From the NCBI GenBank assembly GCA_964563505.1, contig CAZLXW010000008.1, positions 27,904-91,903 on the forward strand: a stretch of 64,000 nucleotides of DNA. Direction: 5' to 3'. The notes below the pieces were generated by a model. It saw only the letters and a list, made by a program, of their open reading frames with translations. It searched no databases and was not told the DNA's origin. Below are positions 43,500 through 52,077 of the stretch, piece after piece. A program made the position numbers and the translations under genes. Position 1 is the first letter of the stretch. Each line of letters begins with the position of its first letter. The DNA comes from UBA1351 sp964563505 (GTDB lineage: Bacteria; Bacillota; Clostridia; Lachnospirales; Vallitaleaceae).

Positions 43500-44457
43500 C
43501 GTCGGTTATCGAAAACAAAAAAAAGTAGCAAAAGAAAAAATACAGGCTTATTGTTATGGCGTTTGGAAACTCATTGGAATTATAGTTATTGTTCTTACAC
43601 TCTTCAATGTGGTATTCTCAATATATTGGAAAGATAAGACAAGACTCTATTATTTGGATGTAGGGCAAGGTGATGCCTGTGTTATCACCCATAATCAACA
43701 GACATTTCTTGTCGATGGAGGTGGAAATCGTTATATGGATGATGCAAATAATATTGGAAGGCGTGTCGTTTATCCGTTTTTATTGGATAAAAAAATTGAT
43801 AACATTGATGTTGCCTTTATTAGCCATATGCATTATGATCATGTTAAAGGAATATTAGAACTTTTAGAGTATGTAAACATCGAAAAAGTGGCAATAAGTC
43901 ATGTTTACAAAACAATTATTGAGGATCAAGACCGCCTTCAAGAATCCCCCTTAATTGAAGAACTTATCAATGGATGCTATGAAAATGGAAGTGAACTTCT
44001 TTTTTTGGAAGCAGGCGATATTATTGTGGGAGAAAACATTCGAGTTGAATGTCATTATCCTTATGCAAAGACACCGTATCAAGAGAATGAAAATAACAAT
44101 TCAATGATTTTAGAATTAGTGACCCATCAAAGAAGAATTCTGTTTACAGGAGATATTGAGGAGGATGTGGAGAGATTGATTGTCAATGAGGGTTTAAATA
44201 ATACAAGTATTGATCTTCTTAAAGTAGCACACCATGGCTCCAAAACATCATCGTCAAGGATGTTTTTAGAAATGTTAAAACCATCGGTAGGAATTATCAG
44301 TGTGGGAAAAAATAATCATGGACATCCAAGTCAAGAGGTCCTAAAACGATATGAAGAATTTAAAATACCCGTGTATCTTACGAAAGATTATGGTATGATA
44401 GAAGTGATTATTGACAAAAAAGAATTAAAAATAAAGACATATCTAATAAAGGATTAA
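43492..44457 (+). CDS. ComEC C-terminal part: membrane-anchored metallo-beta-lactamase-fold protein
   Basis: This 321-residue protein has one membrane helix (about 27-46) and a metallo-beta-lactamase domain. The metal motif is ISHMHYDHVKG, with further ligands near FTGDIEEDV and KVAHHGSKTSSSR. In most bacteria this domain is fused to the C-terminus of ComEC and is thought to degrade the non-transported DNA strand. Here it has its own GGGAGG site and an ATG eight bases inside the upstream gene. It is therefore a separate, translationally coupled product. It is followed three bases later by holA. Confidence 0.85.
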   Translation: MINVGYRKQKKVAKEKIQAYCYGVWKLIGIIVIVLTLFNVVFSIYWKDKTRLYYLDVGQGDACVITHNQQTFLVDGGGNRYMDDANNIGRRVVYPFLLDKKIDNIDVAFISHMHYDHVKGILELLEYVNIEKVAISHVYKTIIEDQDRLQESPLIEELINGCYENGSELLFLEAGDIIVGENIRVECHYPYAKTPYQENENNNSMILELVTHQRRILFTGDIEEDVERLIVNEGLNNTSIDLLKVAHHGSKTSSSRMFLEMLKPSVGIISVGKNNHGHPSQEVLKRYEEFKIPVYLTKDYGMIEVIIDKKELKIKTYLIKD

Positions 44458-44460
44458 TTT

Positions 44461-45465
44461 ATGAAACAATTAAAAGAAGCTATAAAGAATAATACCTTTA
44501 AGCCGGTCTATCTATTTACCGGTGAAGAAGATTATCTTATCCAGTTATATGTAAAGCGCATCCGCGAAAAAGTTTTTGAAGGGCAGGATGCGATGATGAA
44601 CCTTGATCAGTATACGGTAGATCAAAAAGATTTTGAACCAGTTATAGGAAGCCTTGAGACATTACCGTTTTTTGCGGAAAAGCGATTGGTTATTTTATGG
44701 AATATGGACTTGTTTAACACGAAGAATAAAGAAAAATCAAACCAGCTTACTGAAAAGCTTGATCAACTAGGCGATACGACAGTATGTTTGATTATTGAAG
44801 AAAAAATTGATAAGCGAAGTAAACTATATAAAAAAATTAATGCGCTTGGGGCAGTTTATGAATTTAAGCATTTAGATGAAAAAGCCTTGATTAGCTACAT
44901 CGGACGACGTTTGTCTGGTGGAAATCTAAAAATCAGTACAGCCGATGCAAAATTTCTTGTTGATATGGTTGGATATGAATTGAATATTTTAGAACAAGAA
45001 CTCTCCAAGATTATTGATTATTGTCAAGGTCAAGACATCGTCAGCAAAAGCAATATTGAACAAATAGCGACAAAACATATTGAAGCAAAAATATTTGAGC
45101 TTGTGGATGCAATTGGGACGAAAAAACGCGAAAAAGCACTTCAACTCTATCAGGACATGATATATTTGAAAGAACCAACAACACGTATTTTATTCATGAT
45201 TTCCAGGCAAATGATGCTAATCTATCAGATTAAGTTAATGCTCTTTGCAAAAAAAGGACAACAACAAATGGCCTCTGAACTAAAGGTTCCGCCTTTTGTT
45301 GTCAATAAATTAATCGGACAAAGTAAACAGTTTGACATGAAAACGCTACGCCAAATTTTAGTTAAATTACTTGATTTGGAATATCAATACAAACAAGGGA
45401 AAATGGATTTGACAATGGGAATAGAAGTGTTTATACTTGAGCAAAACAAAAAAGCCACAGAATAA
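44461..45465 (+). CDS. holA: DNA polymerase III subunit delta
   Basis: This 334-residue clamp-loader subunit opens the sliding clamp. The N-terminal domain begins FKPVYLFTGEEDYLIQ, as in the family, and the rest is helical. Following comEC is the normal Firmicutes context. No clear ribosome site is visible before the ATG, which lies three bases after the previous stop, so translation is likely coupled. The last codons overlap the stem of the rpsT terminator that runs in the opposite direction. Confidence 0.92.
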   Translation: MKQLKEAIKNNTFKPVYLFTGEEDYLIQLYVKRIREKVFEGQDAMMNLDQYTVDQKDFEPVIGSLETLPFFAEKRLVILWNMDLFNTKNKEKSNQLTEKLDQLGDTTVCLIIEEKIDKRSKLYKKINALGAVYEFKHLDEKALISYIGRRLSGGNLKISTADAKFLVDMVGYELNILEQELSKIIDYCQGQDIVSKSNIEQIATKHIEAKIFELVDAIGTKKREKALQLYQDMIYLKEPTTRILFMISRQMMLIYQIKLMLFAKKGQQQMASELKVPPFVVNKLIGQSKQFDMKTLRQILVKLLDLEYQYKQGKMDLTMGIEVFILEQNKKATE

Positions 45466-45474
45466 TCTGTGGCT
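45448..45474 (-). terminator. rpsT terminator, embedded in the 3' end of holA
   Basis: An 8-bp stem (AGCCACAG / CTGTGGCT) with a 6-base loop is followed on the minus strand by a run of six T residues. On the plus strand the run is weak, so it mainly serves rpsT. Confidence 0.8.
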
Positions 45475-45487
45475 AAAGTTTATGTAT

Positions 45488-45751
45488 TTATTCCATTGAA
45501 TTAACAGCTTTAGTTAAGTTAGAAATCTTTCTTGATGCTGTGTTCTTGTGGAAAATTCCTTTTGATGTAGCGCTAGAAATAGCTTTGATTGCTTCAGTAA
45601 GTGCTGATTTAGCAACTTCTTTATCACCATTCGCTACAGCTGTGTCTACTTTTTTGATAATTGTCTTCACACGTGATTTAATGCTTTTGTTATGCGCTGT
45701 TTTTGTTGCGATAACTTTGATTCTTTTTTTAGCAGATTTAATATTAGCCAT
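45488..45751 (-). CDS. rpsT: 30S ribosomal protein S20
   Basis: This 87-residue, lysine-rich protein starts MANIKSAKKRIKVIATKTAHNK and ends in the SRKISNLTKAVN segment of S20. It binds 16S rRNA early in small-subunit assembly. GGAGGTGA lies just before the ATG. It is transcribed alone, towards holA. This is the usual Firmicutes arrangement, in which rpsT faces holA. Confidence 0.96.
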   Translation of the reverse strand: MANIKSAKKRIKVIATKTAHNKSIKSRVKTIIKKVDTAVANGDKEVAKSALTEAIKAISSATSKGIFHKNTASRKISNLTKAVNSME

Positions 45752-45780
45752 GATTTCACCTCCATAATAAATTTCTTATA

Positions 45781-45811
45781 TTATTGTACAAATAGAGGGT
45801 GAGTACAATAA
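45781..45811. repeat. Long-spaced inverted repeat upstream of rpsT
   Basis: TTATTGTAC (45781-45789) and GTACAATAA (45803-45811) are perfect 9-base inverted arms separated by 13 bases. They lie 30-60 bases upstream of the rpsT start, in its presumed promoter or leader. This could be an operator or an RNA hairpin. Confidence 0.45.
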
Positions 45812-45925
45812 GATAAACGCAAGACTCTAGTGGGGTAGAACTTACGATATAATCACATTTACATACCTACATATTCTAATTGAAAAATGAAAAGAAGTCA
45901 ACAGATAATTGAAAAAAGATTGAAA

Positions 45926-45954
45926 TTGAAAGAAATTCGGTTCTGTGTTAATAT
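45926..45954 (+). promoter_or_regulatory. Promoter of the alarmone synthetase gene
   Basis: TTGAAA (45926-45931) and TAATAT (45949-45954) are separated by 17 bases. A second TATAAT lies at 45966-45971 without a clear -35 box. Confidence 0.45.
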
Positions 45955-45989
45955 GGTAGTATGAGTATAATAGATTAAGGAGACGATCC

Positions 45990-46793
45990 ATGGAAACCTA
46001 TATGTGGCGAGAAATATTAATTCCTTATGAGCAGGCGGTTAATGAACTTGTAATAAAGTTTGAGAGTATTGTTAATGAAAGCCGCCGATTAGGAACGTAT
46101 TCACCTATTGAATTTGTAACAGGTCGGGTAAAAAAAATATCAAGTATATTAGAAAAAGCTAAGAAAAAACAAATTAGTATGTCCTATATTGAAGAAGAAA
46201 TTGAAGATATAGCCGGTATAAGAATCATATGTCAGTTTGTTGAAGATATCGATCGTGTTGTTGAGTTAATTCATAATCGCAATGATATGAAAGTGAAGTA
46301 TGAAAAAGACTATGTACAAAATACTAAAAAGAGCGGATACCGTAGTTACCATATCATCGTATATTATAATGTACATACTGCTTTAGGAGAAAAACGAATT
46401 CAAGCAGAAATCCAAATTCGAACACTAGCCATGAACTTTTGGGCGACGATTGAACATTCATTACAATATAAATATGGACATAATATTCCAGTTGCCATTC
46501 AAAACCGTTTAATTCGTTCAGCAGAGGCAGCCCATATGCTTGATCAGGAAATGTCGAAAATTCGTGACGAGATTATGGACGCTCAAAATTCTTTTCAATA
46601 TAAATCGAATATTATTGCGGATATATTAAACAATCTTCAAAATATCAAGAAAAAAGGCGATGATCTCCATGAGGTTGACCAATTGCAAGATGAATTTTAC
46701 CGATTATGGGAAGAGGGCAATCTCGAAAAATTAGTTGCATTTAACAAACATTTAGATAATATAGCGGAAGTATATCGAGTACAAAGTCTGTAA
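45990..46793 (+). CDS. Small alarmone synthetase (RelQ/YjbM type GTP pyrophosphokinase)
   Basis: This 267-residue single-domain enzyme makes (p)ppGpp from GTP or GDP and ATP. The synthetase signatures are EDIAGIRIICQF, KKSGYRSYHIIVYY and EIQIRTLAMNFWATIEH. It has no hydrolase, TGS or ACT domain, so it differs from the long RelA/SpoT enzyme. The helical C-terminal extension of about 80 residues fits the RelQ group, whose members form tetramers. AAGGAGACGATCC precedes the ATG. It is followed by a weak terminator and the pseudouridine synthase gene. Confidence 0.92.
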   Translation: METYMWREILIPYEQAVNELVIKFESIVNESRRLGTYSPIEFVTGRVKKISSILEKAKKKQISMSYIEEEIEDIAGIRIICQFVEDIDRVVELIHNRNDMKVKYEKDYVQNTKKSGYRSYHIIVYYNVHTALGEKRIQAEIQIRTLAMNFWATIEHSLQYKYGHNIPVAIQNRLIRSAEAAHMLDQEMSKIRDEIMDAQNSFQYKSNIIADILNNLQNIKKKGDDLHEVDQLQDEFYRLWEEGNLEKLVAFNKHLDNIAEVYRVQSL

Positions 46794-46795
46794 AG

Positions 46796-46818
46796 CCAAT
46801 GGAGGTCCCATTGGTTTT
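46796..46818 (+). terminator. Weak terminator after the alarmone synthetase gene
   Basis: CCAATGG and CCATTGG form a 7-bp stem with a 5-base loop and only four T residues, so read-through into the next gene is likely. Confidence 0.5.
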
Positions 46819-46842
46819 ATATTTGGAATAAGAGGAAAGAAT

Positions 46843-47574
46843 ATGAAATCAAAAAACACAAAAATGCGTATAGATAAGTTTCTCAGTAATCAAGGGATTG
46901 GTAGCAGAAAAGACGTGAGAAGGTTAATACAAAAAGGATTTATAACGGTCAACGGGAATCAGATTCGTCAAATTGATATGAAGATAGATGCGATAGATGA
47001 CGATATACATTATGACGGACAAAAAGTGCATTTCCATTCAGTCGTATATTTAATGCTCAATAAACCCAAAAATTGTATTACTGCGACAGAGGATTCGCGG
47101 CATAGGGTTGTAATGGACTTTATTGAGCATCCCCTTAAAGATAAGTTGTTTCCGGTTGGGCGACTTGACATCGATACCACCGGATTATTGATACTTACCA
47201 ATGACGGGCAATTAGCACATGACCTTTTATCCCCCAAAAAGCATGTGGATAAGACATACCATGCAACGTTAGATGAGCCAATAAATGATATAATTATAGA
47301 AGCTTTCAATACGGGAGTTCAACTTGATGATGGTTATGTGACAAAACCCGCCAAGTTGATAAAAATGGCATCAATAGAAGATGCGTATAATGTAGAAGTT
47401 ACAATTCAAGAAGGAAAATTTCATCAAATCAAACGCATGTTTAGTGCCTATGGCATTCATGTACTTGAGCTAAAACGAGTTAAGATGGGGACCTTGCAAC
47501 TTGACCAAGGTCTAGGTGAAGGAGAATTTCGAGAGCTGACACGTGAAGAATATTTGGATTTAAGCAAAAAATAG
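46843..47574 (+). CDS. rsuA: 16S rRNA pseudouridine synthase, RsuA family
   Basis: This 243-residue enzyme has an N-terminal S4 RNA-binding domain (MRIDKFLSNQGIGSRKDVRRLIQKG-type, about 8-55) and a pseudouridine synthase domain. The catalytic aspartate lies in GRLDIDTTGLLILTND, and FHQIKRMF near the C-terminus is a family signature. The best match is RsuA, which modifies U516 of 16S rRNA, but the related RluB/RluE/RluF enzymes differ little by eye. It begins a three-gene run with the HAD protein and YgiQ. Confidence 0.88.
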   Translation: MKSKNTKMRIDKFLSNQGIGSRKDVRRLIQKGFITVNGNQIRQIDMKIDAIDDDIHYDGQKVHFHSVVYLMLNKPKNCITATEDSRHRVVMDFIEHPLKDKLFPVGRLDIDTTGLLILTNDGQLAHDLLSPKKHVDKTYHATLDEPINDIIIEAFNTGVQLDDGYVTKPAKLIKMASIEDAYNVEVTIQEGKFHQIKRMFSAYGIHVLELKRVKMGTLQLDQGLGEGEFRELTREEYLDLSKK

Positions 47575-47587
47575 AACGAGGTGAAAC

Positions 47588-48256
47588 ATGTTTGACAAAA
47601 TAAAAGCGGTTATATTTGATATGGATGGTACACTCATTGACTCAATGTGGTTGTGGAAAACCATTGATATTGAATACTTAGCAAAACATAATCATGAGCT
47701 ACCCTTGGATTTACAAGATGCCATTGAAGGAAAGAGCTTTTCAGAAACAGCGGCATACTTTAAAGAACGGTTTATGATTGAAGATGATGTGGATACAATA
47801 AAAAACGAATGGAATACAATGGCGTCTCAGTATTACTTGCACAAAGTTCCCTTAAAAGCATTTGTCATGGATTTCATATTACATTTACGACAGCAGAATA
47901 TAAAATTAGGCATCGGAACGAGTAATTCAAAAGAACTAGCGCAGATGATCATAGAAAAATTTGAATTGGAATCACATTTTGATTCAATACGTACATCATG
48001 TGAAGTGAACAAAGGAAAACCAAGCCCTGATATCTTTTTAAAAGTGGCTCAAGATCTTGGTGTAGACCCATCAGAATGTATGGTTTTTGAGGATATACCG
48101 AATGGATTAGTTGCTGCCCGAAGAGCCGGAATGCGTGTTGTAGCCATCGATGATGACTTTAGTAAGGCCTTAATCGAAGAAAAACGCGAATTGTCTGATT
48201 TTTTCATTCATACATATGAAGAAGCAATTCAAGTTTTATTGAAAGGAATAAAATAA
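47588..48256 (+). CDS. HAD-superfamily hydrolase, beta-phosphoglucomutase-like
   Basis: This 222-residue HAD protein of subfamily IA has motif I FDMDGTLIDS with the two catalytic aspartates, the threonine-type motif II in IGTSNS, the lysine in NKGKPSPDIF, and motif IV in MVFEDIPNG. A small helical cap lies between residues 18 and 85. It could be a sugar-phosphate phosphatase or a beta-phosphoglucomutase; the substrate cannot be read from sequence. CGAGGTG precedes the ATG. The next gene starts directly after its stop. Confidence 0.85.
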   Translation: MFDKIKAVIFDMDGTLIDSMWLWKTIDIEYLAKHNHELPLDLQDAIEGKSFSETAAYFKERFMIEDDVDTIKNEWNTMASQYYLHKVPLKAFVMDFILHLRQQNIKLGIGTSNSKELAQMIIEKFELESHFDSIRTSCEVNKGKPSPDIFLKVAQDLGVDPSECMVFEDIPNGLVAARRAGMRVVAIDDDFSKALIEEKRELSDFFIHTYEEAIQVLLKGIK

Positions 48257-50146
48257 ATGAGTCAGTTTTTACCGACAACCCTTGAAGAGGGAAAAGAAAA
48301 AGGCATCGATGTATTTGATTTTGTATTAGTGAGCGGAGATGCCTATGTGGATCATCCTTCATTTGGAGTTGCAATTATTTCAAGATTATTAGAAGCGAAT
48401 GGCTATACCGTAGGAATTATTCCCCAACCGGATTGGAAAGACCCTAATTCCGTTACTGTTTTAGGGACCCCTCGACTTGCATTTTTAGTTACAGGTGGAA
48501 ATATAGACTCTATGGTTAATCACTATTCGGTTGCTAAGCGGCGCCGGGACCATGATGCCTATACACCAGGCGGAAAAATCGGACATCGTCCGGATCGGGC
48601 CACAATTGTTTATGGTAATCTTATTCGACAAACCTATAAAGAAACACCCATTATTTTAGGTGGTATTGAAGCAAGTCTTCGAAGATTAGCTCATTATGAT
48701 TACTGGGATGATAAAATCCGCCGTTCAATTTTGCTTGATTCGGCGGCGGATATTCTTGTTTATGGAATGGGTGAAAAAGCGATATTAGAAATTGCATCAT
48801 CATTAGACAATGGAATACCGGTTAGCGAAATCGGCTATGTTAAAGGAACGGCATACCGTAAAAAGTCTTTAGAAGATGTTACTGACTATATAGAACTCCC
48901 AGATTATCGAAGTCTCCTTCGGGACAAGAAGAAGTATGCGGATAGTTTTCTGGTTCAAACGAAAGAGGGAAATTTTGCCTCAGGGAAAACATTGGTTGAA
49001 AGTTATGATGAAAGCATACATGTTGTTGTTAATCCACCAATGCCTCCTGTTTCTGAATCAGAATTTGATTATTATTATAGTCTTCCTTATACACGTCAAG
49101 TACATCCCATGTATACAGAAAAAGTTCCTGCTATTGAAGAGGTTCAATTTAGTGTCATTAGTAACCGAGGGTGTTTTGGAAACTGTAATTTTTGTGCACT
49201 GACCTTTCACCAAGGACGGACAATACAAGCAAGATCACATGCATCGATTTTGAAAGAAGCAGAAGAAATTTCATGGGATGAAAATTTTAAAGGATATATA
49301 CATGATGTAGGTGGACCGACGGCCAACTTTAGAATTCCGTCTTGCCAAAAACAATTAGAGCATGGTCCGTGTAAAGACAAAAATTGTTTGGGGTCGGATC
49401 CATGTAAACAGTTGAATGTTGATCACTCTGATTATCTGACATTATTAAAAAGAATGCGTGAGCTTCCAAAAATCAAAAAAGTATTTGTACGTTCAGGTAT
49501 TCGTTTTGACTATTTAATGTATGACAAAGATGACACTTTTTTTAAAGAACTCGTTCAACATCACATTAGCGGTCAATTAAAAGTCGCTCCGGAACATGTT
49601 TCAAATCGCGTTTTAGATTACATGGGAAAACCACATCACCACGTTTATAAGGACTTTACAGAGAAGTATCATCGTTTTAATAAAAATTATGGGATGAAGC
49701 AATTCATTGTACCCTACTTAATGTCATCACATCCGGGATCGACAATCGATGATGCCATTACTCTAGCTGAGTTTTTAAGGGATGAAAACATTATGCCACA
49801 GCAGGTGCAAGATTTTTATCCGACACCAAGCACAATGTCAAGCGTGATGTATTATACGGAGATGGACCCACGAACAGGGAAAAGTGTTTATGTGGCTAAA
49901 AACCCACATGAAAAAGCAATGCAAAGAGCCTTGATTCAATACCGTAACCCAAAAAATTATCGTTTAGTTCAAGAAGCATTAATCATAGCCGGTCGAGAAG
50001 ATTTGATTGGTTCAGAAAAGCAATGTTTGATTTTTTCTAAAGGTGGTTATAAGGGGAAAGCAAATGCAAATCAACACACTGCAAAGCCGACGAAAAAAAG
50101 GGGCAAGAAAAAGACGATTCGTAATGTTCATAAGAAGAAAAAGTAG
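48257..50146 (+). CDS. ygiQ: YgiQ family radical SAM protein
   Basis: This 629-residue radical SAM protein binds its 4Fe-4S cluster with CFGNCNFC near residue 310, following a large N-terminal B12-binding-like domain typical of YgiQ (LVSGDAYVDHPSFGVAIISRLLE). The last 25 residues are very rich in lysine. The family is widespread and has no firmly proven function. The start codon directly follows the HAD stop, so the genes are coupled. A consensus promoter for yicC follows. Confidence 0.92.
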   Translation: MSQFLPTTLEEGKEKGIDVFDFVLVSGDAYVDHPSFGVAIISRLLEANGYTVGIIPQPDWKDPNSVTVLGTPRLAFLVTGGNIDSMVNHYSVAKRRRDHDAYTPGGKIGHRPDRATIVYGNLIRQTYKETPIILGGIEASLRRLAHYDYWDDKIRRSILLDSAADILVYGMGEKAILEIASSLDNGIPVSEIGYVKGTAYRKKSLEDVTDYIELPDYRSLLRDKKKYADSFLVQTKEGNFASGKTLVESYDESIHVVVNPPMPPVSESEFDYYYSLPYTRQVHPMYTEKVPAIEEVQFSVISNRGCFGNCNFCALTFHQGRTIQARSHASILKEAEEISWDENFKGYIHDVGGPTANFRIPSCQKQLEHGPCKDKNCLGSDPCKQLNVDHSDYLTLLKRMRELPKIKKVFVRSGIRFDYLMYDKDDTFFKELVQHHISGQLKVAPEHVSNRVLDYMGKPHHHVYKDFTEKYHRFNKNYGMKQFIVPYLMSSHPGSTIDDAITLAEFLRDENIMPQQVQDFYPTPSTMSSVMYYTEMDPRTGKSVYVAKNPHEKAMQRALIQYRNPKNYRLVQEALIIAGREDLIGSEKQCLIFSKGGYKGKANANQHTAKPTKKRGKKKTIRNVHKKKK

Positions 50147-50151
50147 GCGTG

Positions 50152-50180
50152 TTGACGAAAGTTGACGCCTCATGTATAAT
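50152..50180 (+). promoter_or_regulatory. yicC-gmk-rpoZ promoter
   Basis: TTGACG (50152-50157) and a consensus TATAAT (50175-50180) are separated by 17 bases. Confidence 0.75.
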
Positions 50181-50216
50181 ACTAAAGAAACATAAGCATA
50201 AGAAAAGAGGAAAACT

Positions 50217-51098
50217 ATGATTAGAAGTATGACAGGTTTTGGACGGGGTGAAGCTGTCAGAAACAACCGAACAATAACCATTGAAATGAAAAGTGTTAAT
50301 CATCGTTATTGTGATATTAATATACGGATGCCCAAAGTCCTTTTTTATATTGAAAATAAGTTGAAAAACATCATAAAACAGGAAATTAATCGTGGTAAAA
50401 TCGATGTTTTTATTAATTATGAGGACCGAAGTGACAAAGCAAATAGTATCGTATATAATAGCAATTTGTCACAACAATATATGGAACGATTTCAGGAAAT
50501 CAGCCAGGAATTTCATATAGAAAATGACATAAAAGTTTCCCATTTGACAAGATATCCGGAAGTCTTAGTTCTTGAAGATCAAGATCAAGATGATGAAGAG
50601 TTACTTGAAAGTTTGGCAGTAGAATCTTTAAGAATGGCCTTGATTAATGTTAAAGAGACTCGTTCAAAAGAAGGACAGATGTTAAAAACTGATTTAAAAA
50701 TTAAGTTAGAGGATATGTTAGGATATGTTAATGAATTAAAAGCGATTACGCCAAAAGTCATTGATGAATATCGAATTAAGTTAACAGAGCGTATATCTGA
50801 ACTAACAGACCAAACACCGGTAGATCCTGAGCGAATTGCTATGGAAGTTGCTTTGTATGCGGATAAGAGTTGCATTGATGAAGAAATTGTTCGATTAGAG
50901 AGTCATATTATTCACATGCGAGATACATTAGATGCCGAAGAAGCCATTGGACGTAAGCTTGATTTTATTTCACAAGAAATGAATCGTGAGGCAAATACCG
51001 TCTTAAGTAAAGCAAACAATATTGAAGTATCTAATCAAGGAATTGAGCTTAAAACGCTTATTGAGAAAGTGAGAGAGCAAATACAAAATATTGAATAA
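50217..51098 (+). CDS. yicC: YicC/YloC family endoribonuclease
   Basis: This 293-residue protein begins MIRSMTGFGRGE, the family signature, and ends with the conserved region LDFISQEMNREANTVLSKAN. YicC proteins are recently recognised endoribonucleases that affect small-RNA stability. AAGAGGA precedes the ATG. The neighbours gmk and rpoZ are the usual Firmicutes context, but the small remA gene usually found between yicC and gmk is missing; only 20 bases separate them here. Confidence 0.92.
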   Translation: MIRSMTGFGRGEAVRNNRTITIEMKSVNHRYCDINIRMPKVLFYIENKLKNIIKQEINRGKIDVFINYEDRSDKANSIVYNSNLSQQYMERFQEISQEFHIENDIKVSHLTRYPEVLVLEDQDQDDEELLESLAVESLRMALINVKETRSKEGQMLKTDLKIKLEDMLGYVNELKAITPKVIDEYRIKLTERISELTDQTPVDPERIAMEVALYADKSCIDEEIVRLESHIIHMRDTLDAEEAIGRKLDFISQEMNREANTVLSKANNIEVSNQGIELKTLIEKVREQIQNIE

Positions 51099-51118
51099 GA
51101 GTTAGAACGGAGTTTGAA

Positions 51119-51745
51119 ATGGAAGAAAAAGGATTGCTTTTAATTGTTTCCGGTTTTTCAGGAGCGGGAAAAGGAACAATCGTTAAAGAATTTATTAGTC
51201 GCAACAATGATGTGCGATTGTCTGTTTCAGCAACAACAAGAGAAAAACGTCAAGGTGAGCAAGAAGGCGTTCATTATTATTATATTTCAAAAGATCAGTT
51301 TGAGAATATGATTGACCGTGGAGATATGTTTGAATACGCGTCCTATGTTAACAACTACTATGGGACCCCTAAGAGTTTTGTCATGAAACGATTAGAGGAA
51401 GGTCATGATGTTATTTTAGAGATAGAGATGCAAGGGGCATTACAAGTAAAGCGTATGTATGATGAAGCGATTTTGATTTTTGTTGTTCCGCCACATGCAA
51501 AAGACCTTGAAGATCGATTGTTTGGCAGAGGGACTGAAACGGCAGAGGTTATTAAGAATCGATTAAGACGTTCATGTGAAGAGGTTGATTTAATTAAGTA
51601 TTATGATTATATTATTGTGAATGATCAACTTTCGGATAGTGTAAGGATGTTAGAAAATATTCGTAATGCAGAGCATCTAAAAGTAAAACATTACGAAAAT
51701 CTAATTGATAAATTTAAAGGTGAATTACAAGGTATTATAAATTGA
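51119..51745 (+). CDS. gmk: Guanylate kinase
   Basis: This 208-residue kinase phosphorylates GMP to GDP. The P-loop is SGFSGAGKGTIV (about 11-22), followed by SVSATTREKRQGEQEGVHYYY, which contains the GMP-binding residues. ACGGAG precedes the ATG with a normal spacing. In Firmicutes the enzyme is inhibited by (p)ppGpp, so it is a functional partner of the alarmone synthetase 5 kb upstream. It is followed by rpoZ. Confidence 0.95.
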   Translation: MEEKGLLLIVSGFSGAGKGTIVKEFISRNNDVRLSVSATTREKRQGEQEGVHYYYISKDQFENMIDRGDMFEYASYVNNYYGTPKSFVMKRLEEGHDVILEIEMQGALQVKRMYDEAILIFVVPPHAKDLEDRLFGRGTETAEVIKNRLRRSCEEVDLIKYYDYIIVNDQLSDSVRMLENIRNAEHLKVKHYENLIDKFKGELQGIIN

Positions 51746-51760
51746 AAGGAGCATATATCT

Positions 51761-52009
51761 ATGTTACATCCATCATATTCTGATTTAATGGGCGTTATCA
51801 ATGATCGTAGTGAACAAGACGGTGTCAAAGTAAAAAGTCGCTATTCCGTTATCATTGCAACATCCAAACGCGCTCGTCAACTGATTGAAGAAAACCAATC
51901 CTATGACGAAGGTGACGACGATTTTAAAAGCAAGAAAAATTCTATGCATATTAAAGAATTATCATGTGCAGTTGAAGAACTATACGAAGGAAAAATAGAC
52001 ATCATATAG
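51761..52009 (+). CDS. rpoZ: RNA polymerase omega subunit
   Basis: This 82-residue omega subunit begins MLHPSYSDLM and carries SRYSVIIATSKRARQLIEE, the conserved beta'-clasping region. The acidic and lysine-rich middle (DEGDDDFKSKKN) is longer than in E. coli but usual in Clostridia. AAAGGAG precedes the ATG. It follows gmk as in most Firmicutes and ends the transcript at a very strong hairpin. Confidence 0.92.
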   Translation: MLHPSYSDLMGVINDRSEQDGVKVKSRYSVIIATSKRARQLIEENQSYDEGDDDFKSKKNSMHIKELSCAVEELYEGKIDII

Positions 52010-52011
52010 CT

Positions 52012-52049
52012 ATAAGACAAAAAGACGCACATGCGTCTTTTTGTCTTAT
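52012..52049 (+). terminator. Strong terminator after rpoZ
   Basis: A perfect 17-bp stem (52012-52028 with 52033-52049) encloses the loop ACAT, with T runs inside the right arm. It starts two bases after the rpoZ stop. Confidence 0.85.
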
Positions 52050-52077
52050 CCTTAAGCATTTAATAGGAGCGATATTT

